Assembly (NCBI RefSeq): GCF_000003815.2 | Contig: NC_049990.1 | Span: forward strand, 3,506,438 to 3,542,144 | Direction: 5' to 3' | DNA: 35,707 bases | Origin: Branchiostoma floridae | Taxonomy: Eukaryota; Chordata; Leptocardii; Amphioxiformes; Branchiostomatidae | Part shown: piece after piece, positions 16,783 to 35,707 of the stretch | Numbering within the stretch: the stretch's first letter is position 1 | How the letters are laid out: each line of letters starts with the position of its first letter | Notes under the pieces: generated by a model | The model's input: only the letters and a program-made list of their open reading frames with translations | Databases searched by the model: none | Told to the model about the DNA's origin: nothing | Position numbers and translations under genes: made by a program

Positions 16783-19281
16783 CTAAATACATTAATAACG
16801 TTATTGAGCTAGTTTAAATGTAATATCCAACACACAAAAATTGGACTCACCCAAATTTTCGACTGAACAGCACCAGTCTTTGTTAAGGAATGAACAATCC
16901 ACTGCTGTCGTGACGTGACGTAGACTTCCTGCAGCCTATCATCCACTGCTTAATGAGTTGATTTTGTTAATTGTCTGTTTACTATTAATTGTATAAGTTT
17001 TGTTGCCTATTTTTCGTTTTTATTAACTTCGCCAAGAAGGTTATGTTTTGGGTAGCATTTGTATGTTTCTATGTATGTATGTTTGTATATGAATTGTTTC
17101 GGACTGCAGGAAAATGGTCACTCCGTCCAGGTACTGTATTGGCTGTATCACTAATAGATAATGCTAACAAAAGAATCAAACAAACAACACCTCTTTGTTC
17201 ATGCTGAGGGTGCCCGATGTGATCATACTGCCGATGGCGAGGATAGGCAGCCACGTCAGGCAGTTGACGCCCAGTGTGATCAGATGCGTGTACACGATTT
17301 TGATCTGGACCTATAAAAAGTGAAATGATAACCCTATGGTTACGTTGGAGGTGTTGATTTAGCATGCAAAGTTTTCGAATCCCTAGCAGATCACAATGTT
17401 GTGCTCCTGGCACTTTACGCCAATTTAATCTCTCTGTTTAGGTAGAAATAATTATATAAGTATATGCCTTGAATCGTTTCGGCTTCTTGGATAGGACGTA
17501 AAGCCGGAGGTCCAGTGTCCGAGGAGAGCCACAACTAGAGCATGTTAAAGAACCCACCACCTTCTTTTCGAAAAAAAACCTTAGTACTACTCATGCCCGG
17601 CCAGGCCCCTTTGTGGAAATGCGACTTTAGCCTTACCAGCTATGCGAATAGACATACAAACAAACGAACAAACCTTCCAGGCGTCGGCTTGCTCTACCCA
17701 GGCCTGTGCGGGAATCTGGTTGGCGATCTCCACCCTGTGCTTGCGGGCCTCCATCCGCACGCGCACGATGCAGCACGTGCACACCCCGAGCAGGAAGATG
17801 TCGAAGGTGTTGAACAAACAAACACAAACAAACAAATAAGTAAATAAATACATAAACCTTCCAGGCGGCAGCTTGCTCTGCCCAGGCCTGTGCGGGAATC
17901 TGGTTGGCGATCTCCATCCGATGCCTGCGGGCCTCCATCAGCACGCGCACGATGCAGAACGTGCACACTCCGAACAGGAAGATGTCGAAAGTGTTGGACA
18001 AACAAACAAACAAATAAATAAACAAACCTTCCAGGCGTCGGCTTGCTCTACCCAGACTTGAGCAGGAATCTGGTTGGCGATCTCCACCCTGTACCTACGA
18101 GCCTCCAGAAGTACGCACACGATGCAGAACATGCACACCCCGAACAGGAAGATGTCGAAGGTATTGAGCAAACAAACAAACAAGTAAACAAACCTTCCAG
18201 GCGTCGGCCTGCTCTGCCCATGCCTGTGCAGGAATCTGGTTGGCGATCTCCACCCGATGCTTGCGGGCCTCCATCAGCACCCGCACGATGCAGAACGTGC
18301 ACACTCCGAACAGGAAGATGTCAACGAGGTTGAACAAGCAAACAAACAAATAAACAAACAAATAAACAAACCTTCCAGGCGTCGGCTTGCTCTACCCATG
18401 CCTGTGCAGGAATCTGGTTGGCGATCTCCACCCGGTGCTTGCGGGCCTCCATCAGCACGCGCACGATACAGTACGTGCACACCCCGAACAGGAAGATGTC
18501 CACGATCAGGTTGATCCAGCGCTCCGGCAGCCCCACGTTACACGGGATGGTCAGGCCGGCGGGGTGGGCCAGGTTCATCACGGTGGTGACGTCATCAGAG
18601 ACGCTGTGACGTAACACGAACGTGGCGGGAGGCAGGAAGCTGATGACGACACCCGTCACCATGGCGACGGTGATGCGGCGCATCGTGACGGTGGCCTGGT
18701 AGGTGAGGGGATGGACGATTTAGCGGTACAGGCCAGTCAGGAAGCTCATAGACAGGTTAGAATAGAAACAACGAATATAGGTTACCCCGCGGATAAAGGT
18801 GAACAAGCGTTACCTGGTAGGTGAGTGGGTGGACGATGTAGCGGTAGCGGCAGTACCACCGGCCCGTCATGAAGCTCATGGAGAGGTTGAAGGCACCGGG
18901 AGACAACGAACGGATAAAGGTTACCTTGCGGATAAAGGTAAACTAGCGTTACCTGGTAGGTGAGTGGGTGGACGATGTAGCGATAGCGGCAGTACCACAG
19001 GCCCGTCAGGAAGGACATGGAGAGATTGAAGAGGCCCGGAGAGAGGACCGCCTGTAGCTTACACCATCCCTCGGCCATCAGCTCGCCCGACGCCAGCGAT
19101 GAGATGGAGGCAGGGGCGTGGGTCAGGGCCAGCAGGATGTCCACCACGGCCATTCCGGCCAGGAAGTAGTTTCCGCGCTCCTAGATTATATAGTGACAAT
19201 GAAGTTTGTTGCATATTCATGCCCCGATGGGGCTAAATGCAGTAAGTTTCATACAAAGAGAATAACACACCAAACACACAT

Positions 19282-19376
<95 letters not shown>

Positions 19377-22300
19377 GAGAGAGAGAGATAGAGAGAAAGA
19401 GAGAGAGAGATTTGTTTTGTTTATTAATACGTAGCAATAACAGAAACAAGTGCAGAAGGAGGCAGGGGAAGAGTATATAGCTAATTAGCCACCGCCAGGC
19501 CTTCCTACAGGGTTGAGGGAATAGTACGCGTAGTGTTCGGGAAAAAAATCGAAGAATTTTTTCATTAGACTAACTTAATAGAATATATAGACTGCTTTAT
19601 ATATAGACACAAAGACAAATGCGCGGCCTGCGAAGTTATCTGGTAGCAAAGCTCCCCTGGCAATTTATTCTCCTTGTCTATAATAGCCAGCGTAATCAAT
19701 CTGGTAGAGACTAATAGCTCATACTAGGCTCCATTATACATGTACTTAACATAATTAATTGTAATTGATGAATAATAAAGTAATACATGAGATGATACAT
19801 AGAATGTGATAACGATACAGTAAGGGTAATGAAATAATTGATGGAAGAATTAGGATAAGATAGGAACTTAATAAATGAGTCTATTACAGGGGTAGGATGG
19901 TTTATCAGATAGGTTTTCAGGTAACATTTAAACGTCAGAATAGAGGAAGTTGATTACATTTTTGACATTGTACATACGGACATTTTGTCGTGGATACTTT
20001 CTTCATATAAATATCTAATATTATGCCTCTTTAATGGCCTTACCGAACATCTTTGACATACCAAAAAATTGTGTTCTAGTCGGTCAAACTTGGTATCGTT
20101 GAAAACGGCTCTTGGTACCTTAATGTAATAAAATAACGTCGCAATCACGTGACTTTTGAAGTTGGTCAAAGTTTCAATCTATATCACCCCCCGTCCCGGT
20201 CTGGTGATGACCCCGTTTTACTATAATTACAAGGTAACGAATCAGTGCCCCATCTTTTGAATGGATTAGTAATTTGAAAGTAACTCTCAAATGAAGGTTT
20301 GGACAATGTTTTCGTACAATTCAAATCAAGTTCAAATATGGGATAAAAGTTACGGATACTGTAATTATAGCAGACACAACACAACATTTACGAGAGAATG
20401 TGGTTGGGAGTAATAACATTATGCGATAGATATCACGATGTAGAATGGAGACAATCTTCCTCAATAGTTCTGTTTTAGATTGAAATGAGATTTTATTACT
20501 AATGTATGTATATGTGTGTAAATCCACACTTTTAAATTGTACAGCTGAGTGGGAGTTGTGATTATTATAATTTGATTAACGTACTTAGGCAGGGCCTTCC
20601 ATTATAATCTCTTGTGTACTTAGTACGAGGCAATTTAGTCTTAGGACTACGATCTTGTACATGACTTTGTGTGTGTTTAATAAATGAACCAGTTATCTCT
20701 CTCAGATACTAGCTACAAGGACCATTGTGGGGTTTGCGCGTCTTATGGTTTTGTGTGTTGCATGTCCAAGGAGATAGTAAGTACAAATATTACAGTTTGC
20801 GTCGTTTGTGGCGTAAATGGTAGAATGTTGGACTCGGAGCCTAGAGGTCCTGAGTTCAATACCCGCCGTGCCACTGACGTTGTGTCCTTGGGATAAGGCA
20901 CTTTACACGACCTTCTTCAAATCACCCAGGTGTTGAAATGGGTACCTGGCTTCGGTCGGGGAGGTAAAATACTACCTTTAGCTTCTGTCTGTACTTTGTA
21001 TGTGGCACTATTAAAATATGTTTCTAATTTGAGTGCATGCAGTGCCACATTGTCCTCCTCTGTCAAAAAAAGCAAATAGAAAAATCTCATGTTCGCTAAT
21101 GGAACAATTAAGTATCGAAGTTCACAGCTGCGCTATGCTTAAGACATGTACAACATGTAATCCAATCTGCAGTCAGTATCTCCGTACTACGTACTTAAGT
21201 CTATTTCCAGAGAAGCGACATTTACAACTAAAGTGGCTGGCTTATGCCAGGCTTTGGGTTTGACTTTTAAAGTACGGTGTCATTTCCTTGTAGCTACCGT
21301 GGCCTAGTGTTAATCCCAGCAACGGAAGCAATTAGAAAACAGGAATCTTACCTACAAGGACATGGAATGCACAAACATTGGCTACTGGGAAAGGGTCAAG
21401 ACTTGAATCCAGAAGAAGGATAACATTTGTCAGAGCTGCTGTTGATAATGTATACCATTTCCTCCTCGGATTTAGTTCCAGTCCCGGCTTACATTGTGCG
21501 TGGAATACAAAGTCAGAGAATATCGAAAATATAAATCTGGTACAAAAAGTTGACCACAGAAATGAAATAAGGAAAGTTTTTAATGGATTCCCGTTCCTCA
21601 TATCTATATCTATATATATATTATACACACATATACATGTATGCCTCTCTGTAAGGATAACCAAGATAAAAGCTCCTTGGGATAATTCAACCTCATTCGG
21701 GGATTGGTAAATTCATTCCTCCTGTAGCATAGCCTAAAGTTCATATGATGCATACATAGGGCAGCTCCCATCTTCAAAGCTTCCTTTCTATGGCCCTTGG
21801 GCCACACACAGCTTGTACAAGCACTACACTAGCGTCAGTCCTCTGTTAGTGACGTGTGTCCTACTTCTGCTATGCTGAGTTATTCGGGTGATGACCACAC
21901 GGAAGGAATGGCCCCTGGGTCTGGCTGATTAATTGTCTGGGACTGACATGGGTGGTTTCCTTTTCCATAATCATATACTGAATGATATACATCGCCTGGC
22001 AAAAACAACAACAAAAACAAAGACCAAATGGGTGACAATATCAGCTACATTAACGTATATTACGGTTGCCGTAAAAAAAAAACAGAACAGAAAGACTTAA
22101 AAAAAAACACAGAACAGAAAGACTTTTTTAAAAAATAAAGTTAGAATCAGGGTGTGATGTGTACTGTTCTTGCAGTAGCCCAATATTTATCATCAAAGCT
22201 CGCAAAATAAATACGACTAAAATTGGTACATAAGGACAGAACAGTAAATTGAAGGTGGCAAGGAGGTGTGATCAGGGTTGTTGACCTAGAATCTAAATGT

Positions 22301-23061
22301 TCTGGTTCGAATAAAAAAAAAACCAAATGCGTCGATGTAGGTTAGACATCCAGGTAATAAGATACACCAAAAATAGTTACTCAAGCAACTGGATATGATG
22401 TTGAAATGGTCAGACGTTTCGGATAGTATCCACTATCCTTCGTCAGTGACACTGAAGAGGTCTGGAAGAAACAGGTCTTTTATACTTTAACTATGAATGT
22501 AAAGACCCAAATGTTCTTTTGAAACGCACCTCACCTCAGACCTATTTCCTCACTAGACTCAGGCGGAAATTAGTACCTACCTACGGCTAGAGAGTGAAAG
22601 CTGAAGGCCATTTGTTTGAGGACAGCCACACCTCAGAAAAAGAAGTGGCCCTTCCCTGCGTGTGCGGATCAGATATTATATGCAGTCTTTTATATGTAGC
22701 TTGTACTTAATGAACAGAATCGGGTTGTTTCACCTAAAGGAAGTTTGCCAAGAAACAAGCAAATTAACAAACAAACAAACAAACAAGCAAACAAACAAAC
22801 CTCCATGTCCATCGTGGTTCCCATGGCGGCCAGGAGACAGCCGTTCCCGAAGAGAGCCCATAGAAGAAAGCCGAGCCAGATGAGGATGAGAAGCGGCTGG
22901 AGAGACGGAGCGGCTCCGTAGATGCCGCAGCGGGTCGGCTCCGTCAGCGTGCAGGCCCCACCGGAGGGTAGGACACTCGCCGTCGGCGCAGGGGCGGCTG
23001 CCGTCCCGAAGAACCATCCGGCGGCGTCCGTGGCCTCCGTGAAAACTTTTGTCACGTTCAT
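16627..23061 (-). CDS. Receptor A: class A (rhodopsin-type) orphan GPCR, complete, 362 residues
   Basis: Exons in transcript order: 23061-22801, 19180-18953, 18695-18372, 17310-17191, 16782-16627. Every junction is GT-AG in phase 0. Landmarks: NVT glycosylation site at residue 2; TM1 57-80 with GN at 72-73; TM2 with D101 (position 2.50); C127 (3.25) exactly 25 residues before R152 (3.50), in CRYRYIVHPL; TM4 about 171-191; loop-2 C215; TM5 about 223-244; TM6 with W291 and P293; TM7 about 313-336 with DSLVF (330-334) in place of NPxxY; helix 8 RYEIYRKAF. Position 3.49 is Cys rather than Asp/Glu, and 3.32 is Ser, so an aminergic ligand is unlikely. The ligand is unknown. The start is the only in-frame ATG after an upstream stop. 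A tandem paralogue lies about 4-12 kb to the right. Confidence 0.9.
16793..16950. mobile_element. truncated hairpin MITE in the last receptor A intron
   Basis: The sequence gttattgagctagtttaaat, aatatccaacac and ttcgactgaacagcaccagt matches the left half of the element at 27991-28300. The right half is missing. It starts 11 bases upstream, in gene direction, of exon 5. Confidence 0.75.
17191..17310 (-). CDS. Receptor A exon 4 (TM6)
   Basis: Acceptor tttatag before GTCCAGATC, donor AAAGAG/gtgttg; 40 codons. It codes VQIKIVYTHLITLGVNCLTW followed by LPILAIGSMITSGTLSMNKE. Confidence 0.92.
17674..18331 (-). repeat. four extra copies of the receptor A exon 3 end, each with a splice donor
   Basis: Copies end at 18194, 18028, 17858 and 17674, following the exon's own end at 18372 (spacing 178, 166, 170, 184). 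Each codes an intact TM5-loop segment, for example DIFLFGVCTFCIVRVLMEAR, then EIANQIPAQAW...AWK. All end with a gtttgt or gtttat donor in (GTTT)n. No copy has an AG acceptor just before it. They fill most of the 1061-base intron. Confidence 0.93.
18372..18695 (-). CDS. Receptor A exon 3 (TM4, loop 2, TM5, start of loop 3)
   Basis: Acceptor CTACCAG, donor TGGAAG/gtttgt; 108 codons. It runs from ATVTMRRITVAMVTGVVISF through ECL2 (LTIPCNVGLPE) and TM5 (WINLIVDIFLFGVCTYCIVR) to AWVEQADAWK. Receptor B splits this region differently. Confidence 0.92.
18696..18900 (-). repeat. two copies of the receptor A exon 2 end in the following intron
   Basis: Copy 2 spans about 18900-18814 and ends at an intact donor (TACCAG/gtaacg). 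Copy 3 (about 18762-18696) has a deletion and a stop, and its terminal CTACCAG is directly followed by exon 3, so it supplies the splice acceptor. The spacing from exon end to copy 2 is 139 bases, not a multiple of three. Confidence 0.88.
18953..19180 (-). CDS. Receptor A exon 2 (TM2 and TM3)
   Basis: Acceptor ctag before GAGCGCGGAAAC, donor TACCAG/gtaacg; 76 codons. It codes ERGNYFLAGMAVVDILLALT, then WCKLQA and SMSFLTGLWYCRYRYIVHPL, ending TYQ. It is the same length as the receptor B exon. Confidence 0.92.
19294..19410. repeat. (CA)n microsatellite followed by a GAGA tract
   Basis: About 39 CA repeats run to 19372, then an imperfect GA-rich run. The open frames across it on both strands are low-complexity artefacts. 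Confidence 0.98.
20805..20985 (+). mobile_element. tRNA-derived SINE
   Basis: An A-box-like tggcgtaaatggtagaatg, an anticodon-arm-like ttggactcggagcctag and a B-box-like gaggtcctgagttcaatacc form a tRNA-like head. A body (cttgggataaggcactttac, cacccaggtgttgaaatggg) follows, and pieces of it recur at 3775-3850, 7880-7990, 9480-9560 and 10030-10120. The acceptor stem does not pair, so it is not a working tRNA gene. Confidence 0.65.
21740..22020. repeat. segment shared by intron 1 of receptors A and B
   Basis: Blocks atggcccttgggccacac, tctgctatgctgagttattc, tgattaattgtctgg and ggtggtttccttttccataa occur here and in the same order at 34950-35230. Both lie a few hundred bases downstream of the respective exon 1. 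This is best explained by duplication of the whole gene. Confidence 0.8.
22376..22465. mobile_element. dispersed repeat, family of 10390-10556
   Basis: It contains caagcaactggatatgat, ggtcagacgtttcggatagt and cgtcagtgacactgaag. Confidence 0.5.
22801..23061 (-). CDS. Receptor A exon 1 (N-terminus and TM1)
   Basis: 87 codons from ATG at 23061 to the donor GACATGGAG/gtttgt. There is a Thr/Ala/Pro-rich extracellular N-terminus with C37 and C45, then TM1 (LLILIWLGFLLWALFGNGCL). The intron starts with a (GTTT)n tract. The start codon context is weak (CCC before ATG), so an upstream non-coding exon is possible. Confidence 0.82.
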
Positions 23062-25029
23062 GGGTCCTCTTTTGGTTTCTTTGAGGTGACTGTGAGCCCC
23101 AGTCCTAGGGCACACCCTAAGATGCCGAGCTCAATCGACACTCACGAGCCCCAAATGACTCTTTATTTGCAATGGTTACACTATCTAGATTACAATGGCC
23201 CAATAAGAGCAACAAGGTGTTTTACGTCACGTGAAATCACGACACATGCTTAGCCCATAGCCTTCACGACAAGAGTGTCCTTAATCTACAAGCTTCAATA
23301 CTTTACATTGGCCAGATGACACTAAAGGAAGCTTTTTAGGAATCGGGTAGGTGCCCAAAGCTTGGAAAGGAAGTTAAATATTCGGTCAGACACCACGTAA
23401 CTAGTTTTAAAGTAATTTTAATACTTTATTTGCAAGTTCATTGTGGAAACATAGGAGACATACATGTAACAATGAACAGTGATAAACACTATACAGTGTG
23501 TCCATGTAATATGCAATATGTTAATCGTCACAAATGTGGTTTGTCGACAATATCAAACGCGTATTACATTGTTATCTACCCCTGGTATTAACTAAGACCT
23601 GAGTGGACCTGTCCTTGGTGCTGGCGTGCGCGTATACGCCCGTACGCTGCGTACGTATCAATCAGTATCTGTATCTATATAGCAGTTATAACCGCCGTTC
23701 GGCGTAACACACCAGCTTCGAAGGCACACGGTGCGGCAGCAGCTGGTCATATTACACTGAACGACCCATCACACCTAACTTTTGCACAACTATCTGCAAG
23801 TGTTCTTTAAAACTACCGAGAGAAGATGCCCCTACTGTACTTGGTGATAACAAGTTCCACTCTACGATAGTTCTGAGAAAGTACGAATTTTTGAATACAT
23901 CAATCCTAGGTCGGTAACTCTGGTATTTAAAGGCTAGGCATGACTGTTTTCTGTTCTTTGTTGAGCTGGTATTGGGTACTTATCAGTCGCGCACTTATGT
24001 AAACAATCACGTTGGTTTTGACAAAATTGTCCCAAAATGAGATACATTAAACGTTAGCTGGCGACAATCAATAGTGCTCTTTCATCTGAGCAATACAATT
24101 AGAGCTTGGTAATCATAATCACATTATGGATAACAAATATTTGTAACAAGATCAGTATTACGTAAGTTGATAGAATCATTGTGTCAAATCTATCATCAAA
24201 TGGTTCGATGAAGTAATGTATCTATGTCTATCTACATCAAAAGTTGCGTACACAGACGGAAAATATTTTTCTTACCGACGCATTTATAAGTTACTTGCAT
24301 TTTGTCCTTTGTACAGGTAAACTAAGCAAAGATAACATTAATAGTCACACCATACAGATATATAACACAAACCGCGCAGGAAATTTGAATTACTGTCACC
24401 ATACGTGATTCTGGCCCCGACTAAATGTGAAACAACATTAAATTTTGCGTGACCCGGGTAGAACTATTTCTATTTCACCTAACTACGTAGTTACCCATAC
24501 AAGTTTCGTGGCTGTTTAGCACAGTGACATTTATCGGACTAACTGGAGCCCAGGAGAGGTTTCATCTACTCACACTGGGAACGACCTTTCTCGATAAGCG
24601 TCGCGGGTTCTTTCACCTGTTCAAGGAGTCGCTGTCCTCAAACACGGGTCCCCTAGTCCCATACGATGAACTGTGGATGTGCATTTACGAGTGTTGTGGG
24701 TTGATGCTATGTTTGAATGTCCTCAGCTGTATAGTATATTTCGTTGTTTCAGGGGCAGTGTGTCCCATAGTCCATAGCTCCGAAATACTGCAGGCTGCTA
24801 TGGTATGAAACTACTTAAGCCGAGGGACAATGCAGCAGGTTTGGGCCGTAGACCCTTGGTGCACGTGGTTAAGCCTTTGCATGTGTGTACTCTCACGTGT
24901 TGGGAAACTTCCATCCGAACAGTGGTGACATGTATGAAGGTGCCCTTCCCCGTATCACGGTTCTTTGTGTTGGAAATGGCACTTCAACTTTGATTATATG
25001 TTTTCTCGTTGGATGGAGAGATGGACAAT
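23062..25029. other. intergenic: receptor A 5' flank to receptor B 3' flank
   Basis: This should hold the receptor A promoter, but no core element can be placed. A reverse copy of the 'ccagctgctgccgc' repeat lies at 23655-23778. A 94-codon open frame at 24524-24808 is not convincing. Confidence 0.4.
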
Positions 25030-27180
25030 GACACATGACCGGACGGACTTCAGTCGTACTCGTCAATGAGCTCCCGAATCTTCCGGACTAGCTGTCGCAA
25101 CTGTCCAATTTTTTATGTTGGAAATAACACCACAATCTTGATTCAGAAGGACTTAATCTTCTCGTAGGATGGAGAGATAGACAATGACACATGACCGGAC
25201 GGATTTCAGTCGTACTGGTACTCGTCAATGAGCTCCCGGATCTTCTGGACCAGCTGCCGCCGCTGTCCAGTTCTTTATGTCGGAAACAGCACCTCAACTT
25301 TGTTTCACAAGGACTTAATAATGTTTTCTCGTTGGATGGAGAGATAGACAATGACACGTGACCGGACGAGCTGTCGATCACGACACAGTCCAGTTCTTGA
25401 TGTTGGAAATAACACCTCAACTTTGTTTCACGTGGACTTAAGAATGTTTTCTCGTTGGATCATGGACAGATAGACAATGACACATGACCGGATGGACGGA
25501 CTTCAGTCGTACTGGTACTCGTCCATGAGCTTCCGAATCTTCCGGACCAGCTATCGCAACTGTCCAATTCTTTATGTTGGAAATGACACCTCAACTTTAA
25601 TTAAGAATGACTCTGTTTTCTTGTAGGATGAAGAGATGGACAATGACGCATTACCTGAACGGATTTCAGTCGTACTGGTACTCGTCGATGAGCTCCCGAA
25701 TCTTCCGGACCAGCTTCCGCCACTGTCCAATTCTTTAGGTAAGAAATAACACCTCAACTTTGATTCAAAATGACTGTTTTCTCGTTGGATGGAGAGATAG
25801 ACAGTAATAACACATGGCCGGATGGACGAACTTCAGTCGTACTGGGACTCGTCTATGGGCTCCCGGATTCTTCAGACAAGCTGTCGATCACGAGACTGTC
25901 CAGTTCTCGATGTTAGAAACAACACCTCAACTTTGTTTCACGTGTACTTAAGAATGTTTTCTCGTTGGATTGTGGAGAGATAGACAATGACACATGATCT
26001 TACAGCTTTCAGTCGTACTGGTACTCGTCTATGAGCTTCCGAATCTTCCGGACCAGCTATCGCAACTGTCCAATTCTTTATGTTAGAAATAACACCTCAA
26101 CTTTGATTCAAAAGTTTTCTCGTTAGATGTAGAGTTGGATGTTTTTTCGTTGGATGGAGAGATAGACGGTAATGCCACATTACCGGATGGACGGACTTCA
26201 GTCGTACTGGTACTTGTCAATGAGCTTCCGAATCTTCCGGACCAGTTGTCGACACTGTCCAGTTCTTTATGTTGCAAATTACACCTCAACTTTAATTAAG
26301 AATGACTCTGTTTTCTCGTTGGATGAAGAGATGGACAGTAATGACACATGTGACATGACCGGATGGACGGAATTCTGTCGTACTGGTATTCGTCAATAAG
26401 CTCCCGAATCTTCCGGACCAGCTATCGCAACTGTCCAATTCTTTATGTTGGAAATGACACCTCAACTTTAATTAAGAATGACTCTGTTTTCTTGTAGGAT
26501 GAAGAGATGGACAGTAATGACACATGACCGGACGAACTTCAGTCGTACTGGAACTCGTCAATGAGTTCCCGAATCTTCCGGACTAGCCGCCGCCGCTGTC
26601 CAATTCTTTATGTCGGAAATAACACCTCAACTTTGATTCAGAAGGATTTAATAATGTTTACTCGTTGGATGGAGAGATAGACAATGACACATGACTGGAC
26701 GAACTTCGTACTGGTACTCGTCTATGGGCTCCCGGATCTTCCAGACAAGCTGTCGATCACGACACTGTCCAGTTCTTGATGTTAGAAACAACACCTCAAC
26801 TTTGTTTCACAAGGACTTAAGAATGTTTTCTCGTTGGATCGTGGAGAAATAGACAATGACACATGATCTTAAAGCTTTCAGTCGTACTGGTACTCGTCGA
26901 TGAGCTCCGGCTCCCGAATCTTCCGAACTAGCTGTCGCAACTGTTTAATTCTCTCTGTTTAAGGACTTAAGAATGTTTTCTCGTTGAATGAAGAGATAGA
27001 CAATGACACATGTGACCAGATAGATTTCAGTCGTACTGGTACTCGTCGATGAGCTCTCGGATCTTTCGGACTGGCCGATCCAATTCTTTATGTTGGAAAT
27101 AACACCTCAACTTTGTTTGAGAAGGACTCTCCTTTCTCGTTGGATGGATAGATAGACGATGACACATGATTTTACAGCTT
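25030..27180 (-). repeat. array of about 12 copies of the receptor B 3' coding end with stop codon
   Basis: Copies of the last roughly 50 coding bases (RKIRELIDEYQYD-stop, with variants) recur. The stop-codon position falls at about 25050, 25206, 25503, 25666, 25833, 26009, 26198, 26374, 26539, 26705, 26878 and 27027, before the real one at 27181. Spacing is 149-189 bases, with a truncated unit near 25360. Between coding bits the unit carries acacctcaactttg, ttttctcgttggatggagag and gacaatgacacatga. Some copies have lost the stop (26374) or have small deletions (25050, 26705). Confidence 0.95.

Positions 27181-35707
<8,527 letters not shown>

Larger units (their letters stand above)
19181..22800 (-). 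other. Receptor A intron 1 (3.6 kb)
   Basis: It contains a CA microsatellite, a SINE at 20805-20985 and the repeat at 22376-22465. A segment at 21740-22020 is also found in receptor B intron 1. No exon is recognised. Confidence 0.6.

Noticed and set aside
17542-18614. Plus-strand repetitive proteins opposite receptor A
   Set aside because: Antisense shadows of the TM5-loop exon copies.
19118-19480. His/Thr-rich and Cys/Val-rich proteins
   Set aside because: Pure translation of the CA microsatellite.
20805-20880. Functional tRNA gene
   Set aside because: A and B boxes are recognisable, but the acceptor stem does not pair and the body continues as a repeat found elsewhere in the window, so it is SINE-like.
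24524-24808. 94-residue protein gene
   Set aside because: No homologous motif, no splice context, and pieces such as cgggttctttcacctg look like dispersed-repeat sequence.

Overview
The window looks like nuclear DNA from a lancelet (amphioxus, Branchiostoma). Genes have short exons with GT-AG introns. Recognisable animal genes are present: a TRIM-NHL protein, COG3 of the Golgi tethering complex, and two rhodopsin-class GPCRs. The introns are full of hairpin-type MITEs, tRNA-derived SINE fragments and minisatellites. The species call is an inference from this combination, especially the exon-boundary minisatellites; no database search was possible.

Layout. (1) 1-1440, minus strand: 480 codons of an intronless TRIM-NHL gene (RING, B-box, coiled coil, NHL) that runs off the left edge. 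(2) 1441-2246: a short LINE 3'-end remnant and no gene. (3) 2247-13156, plus strand: the 3' half of COG3 in ten exons, 411 codons, ending at a TAG at 13154-13156; the N-terminal half must lie left of the window, so the TRIM gene may be nested in a COG3 intron. (4) 13157-16626: COG3 3' flank with stop-codon copies and MITEs. (5) 16627-23061, minus strand: a complete five-exon class A GPCR of 362 residues (receptor A). (6) 23062-25030: intergenic. (7) 25030-35707, minus strand: a paralogous GPCR (receptor B). Exons 2-5 are in the window; only the last 7 bases of exon 1 lie at the right edge.

The striking feature is that nearly every multi-exon boundary is accompanied by tandem copies of itself: part of the exon plus its adjoining splice site or stop codon. 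COG3 has such copies beside six exons and its stop codon. Receptor A has five donor-bearing copies of its TM5/loop-3 exon end and three of its TM3 exon end. Receptor B has nine copies of the TM3 exon end and about thirteen of its last-exon end with the stop codon. Similar 'mirage' minisatellites were, from memory, reported at the amphioxus Adh locus, but here they occur in two unrelated gene families at once. The two receptors also differ in intron position in intracellular loop 3, next to one of these arrays.

The genes are not an operon or a shared pathway. COG3 acts in retrograde Golgi vesicle tethering, TRIM-NHL proteins are probable E3 ubiquitin ligases, and the receptors are orphan membrane receptors produced by a local tandem duplication.
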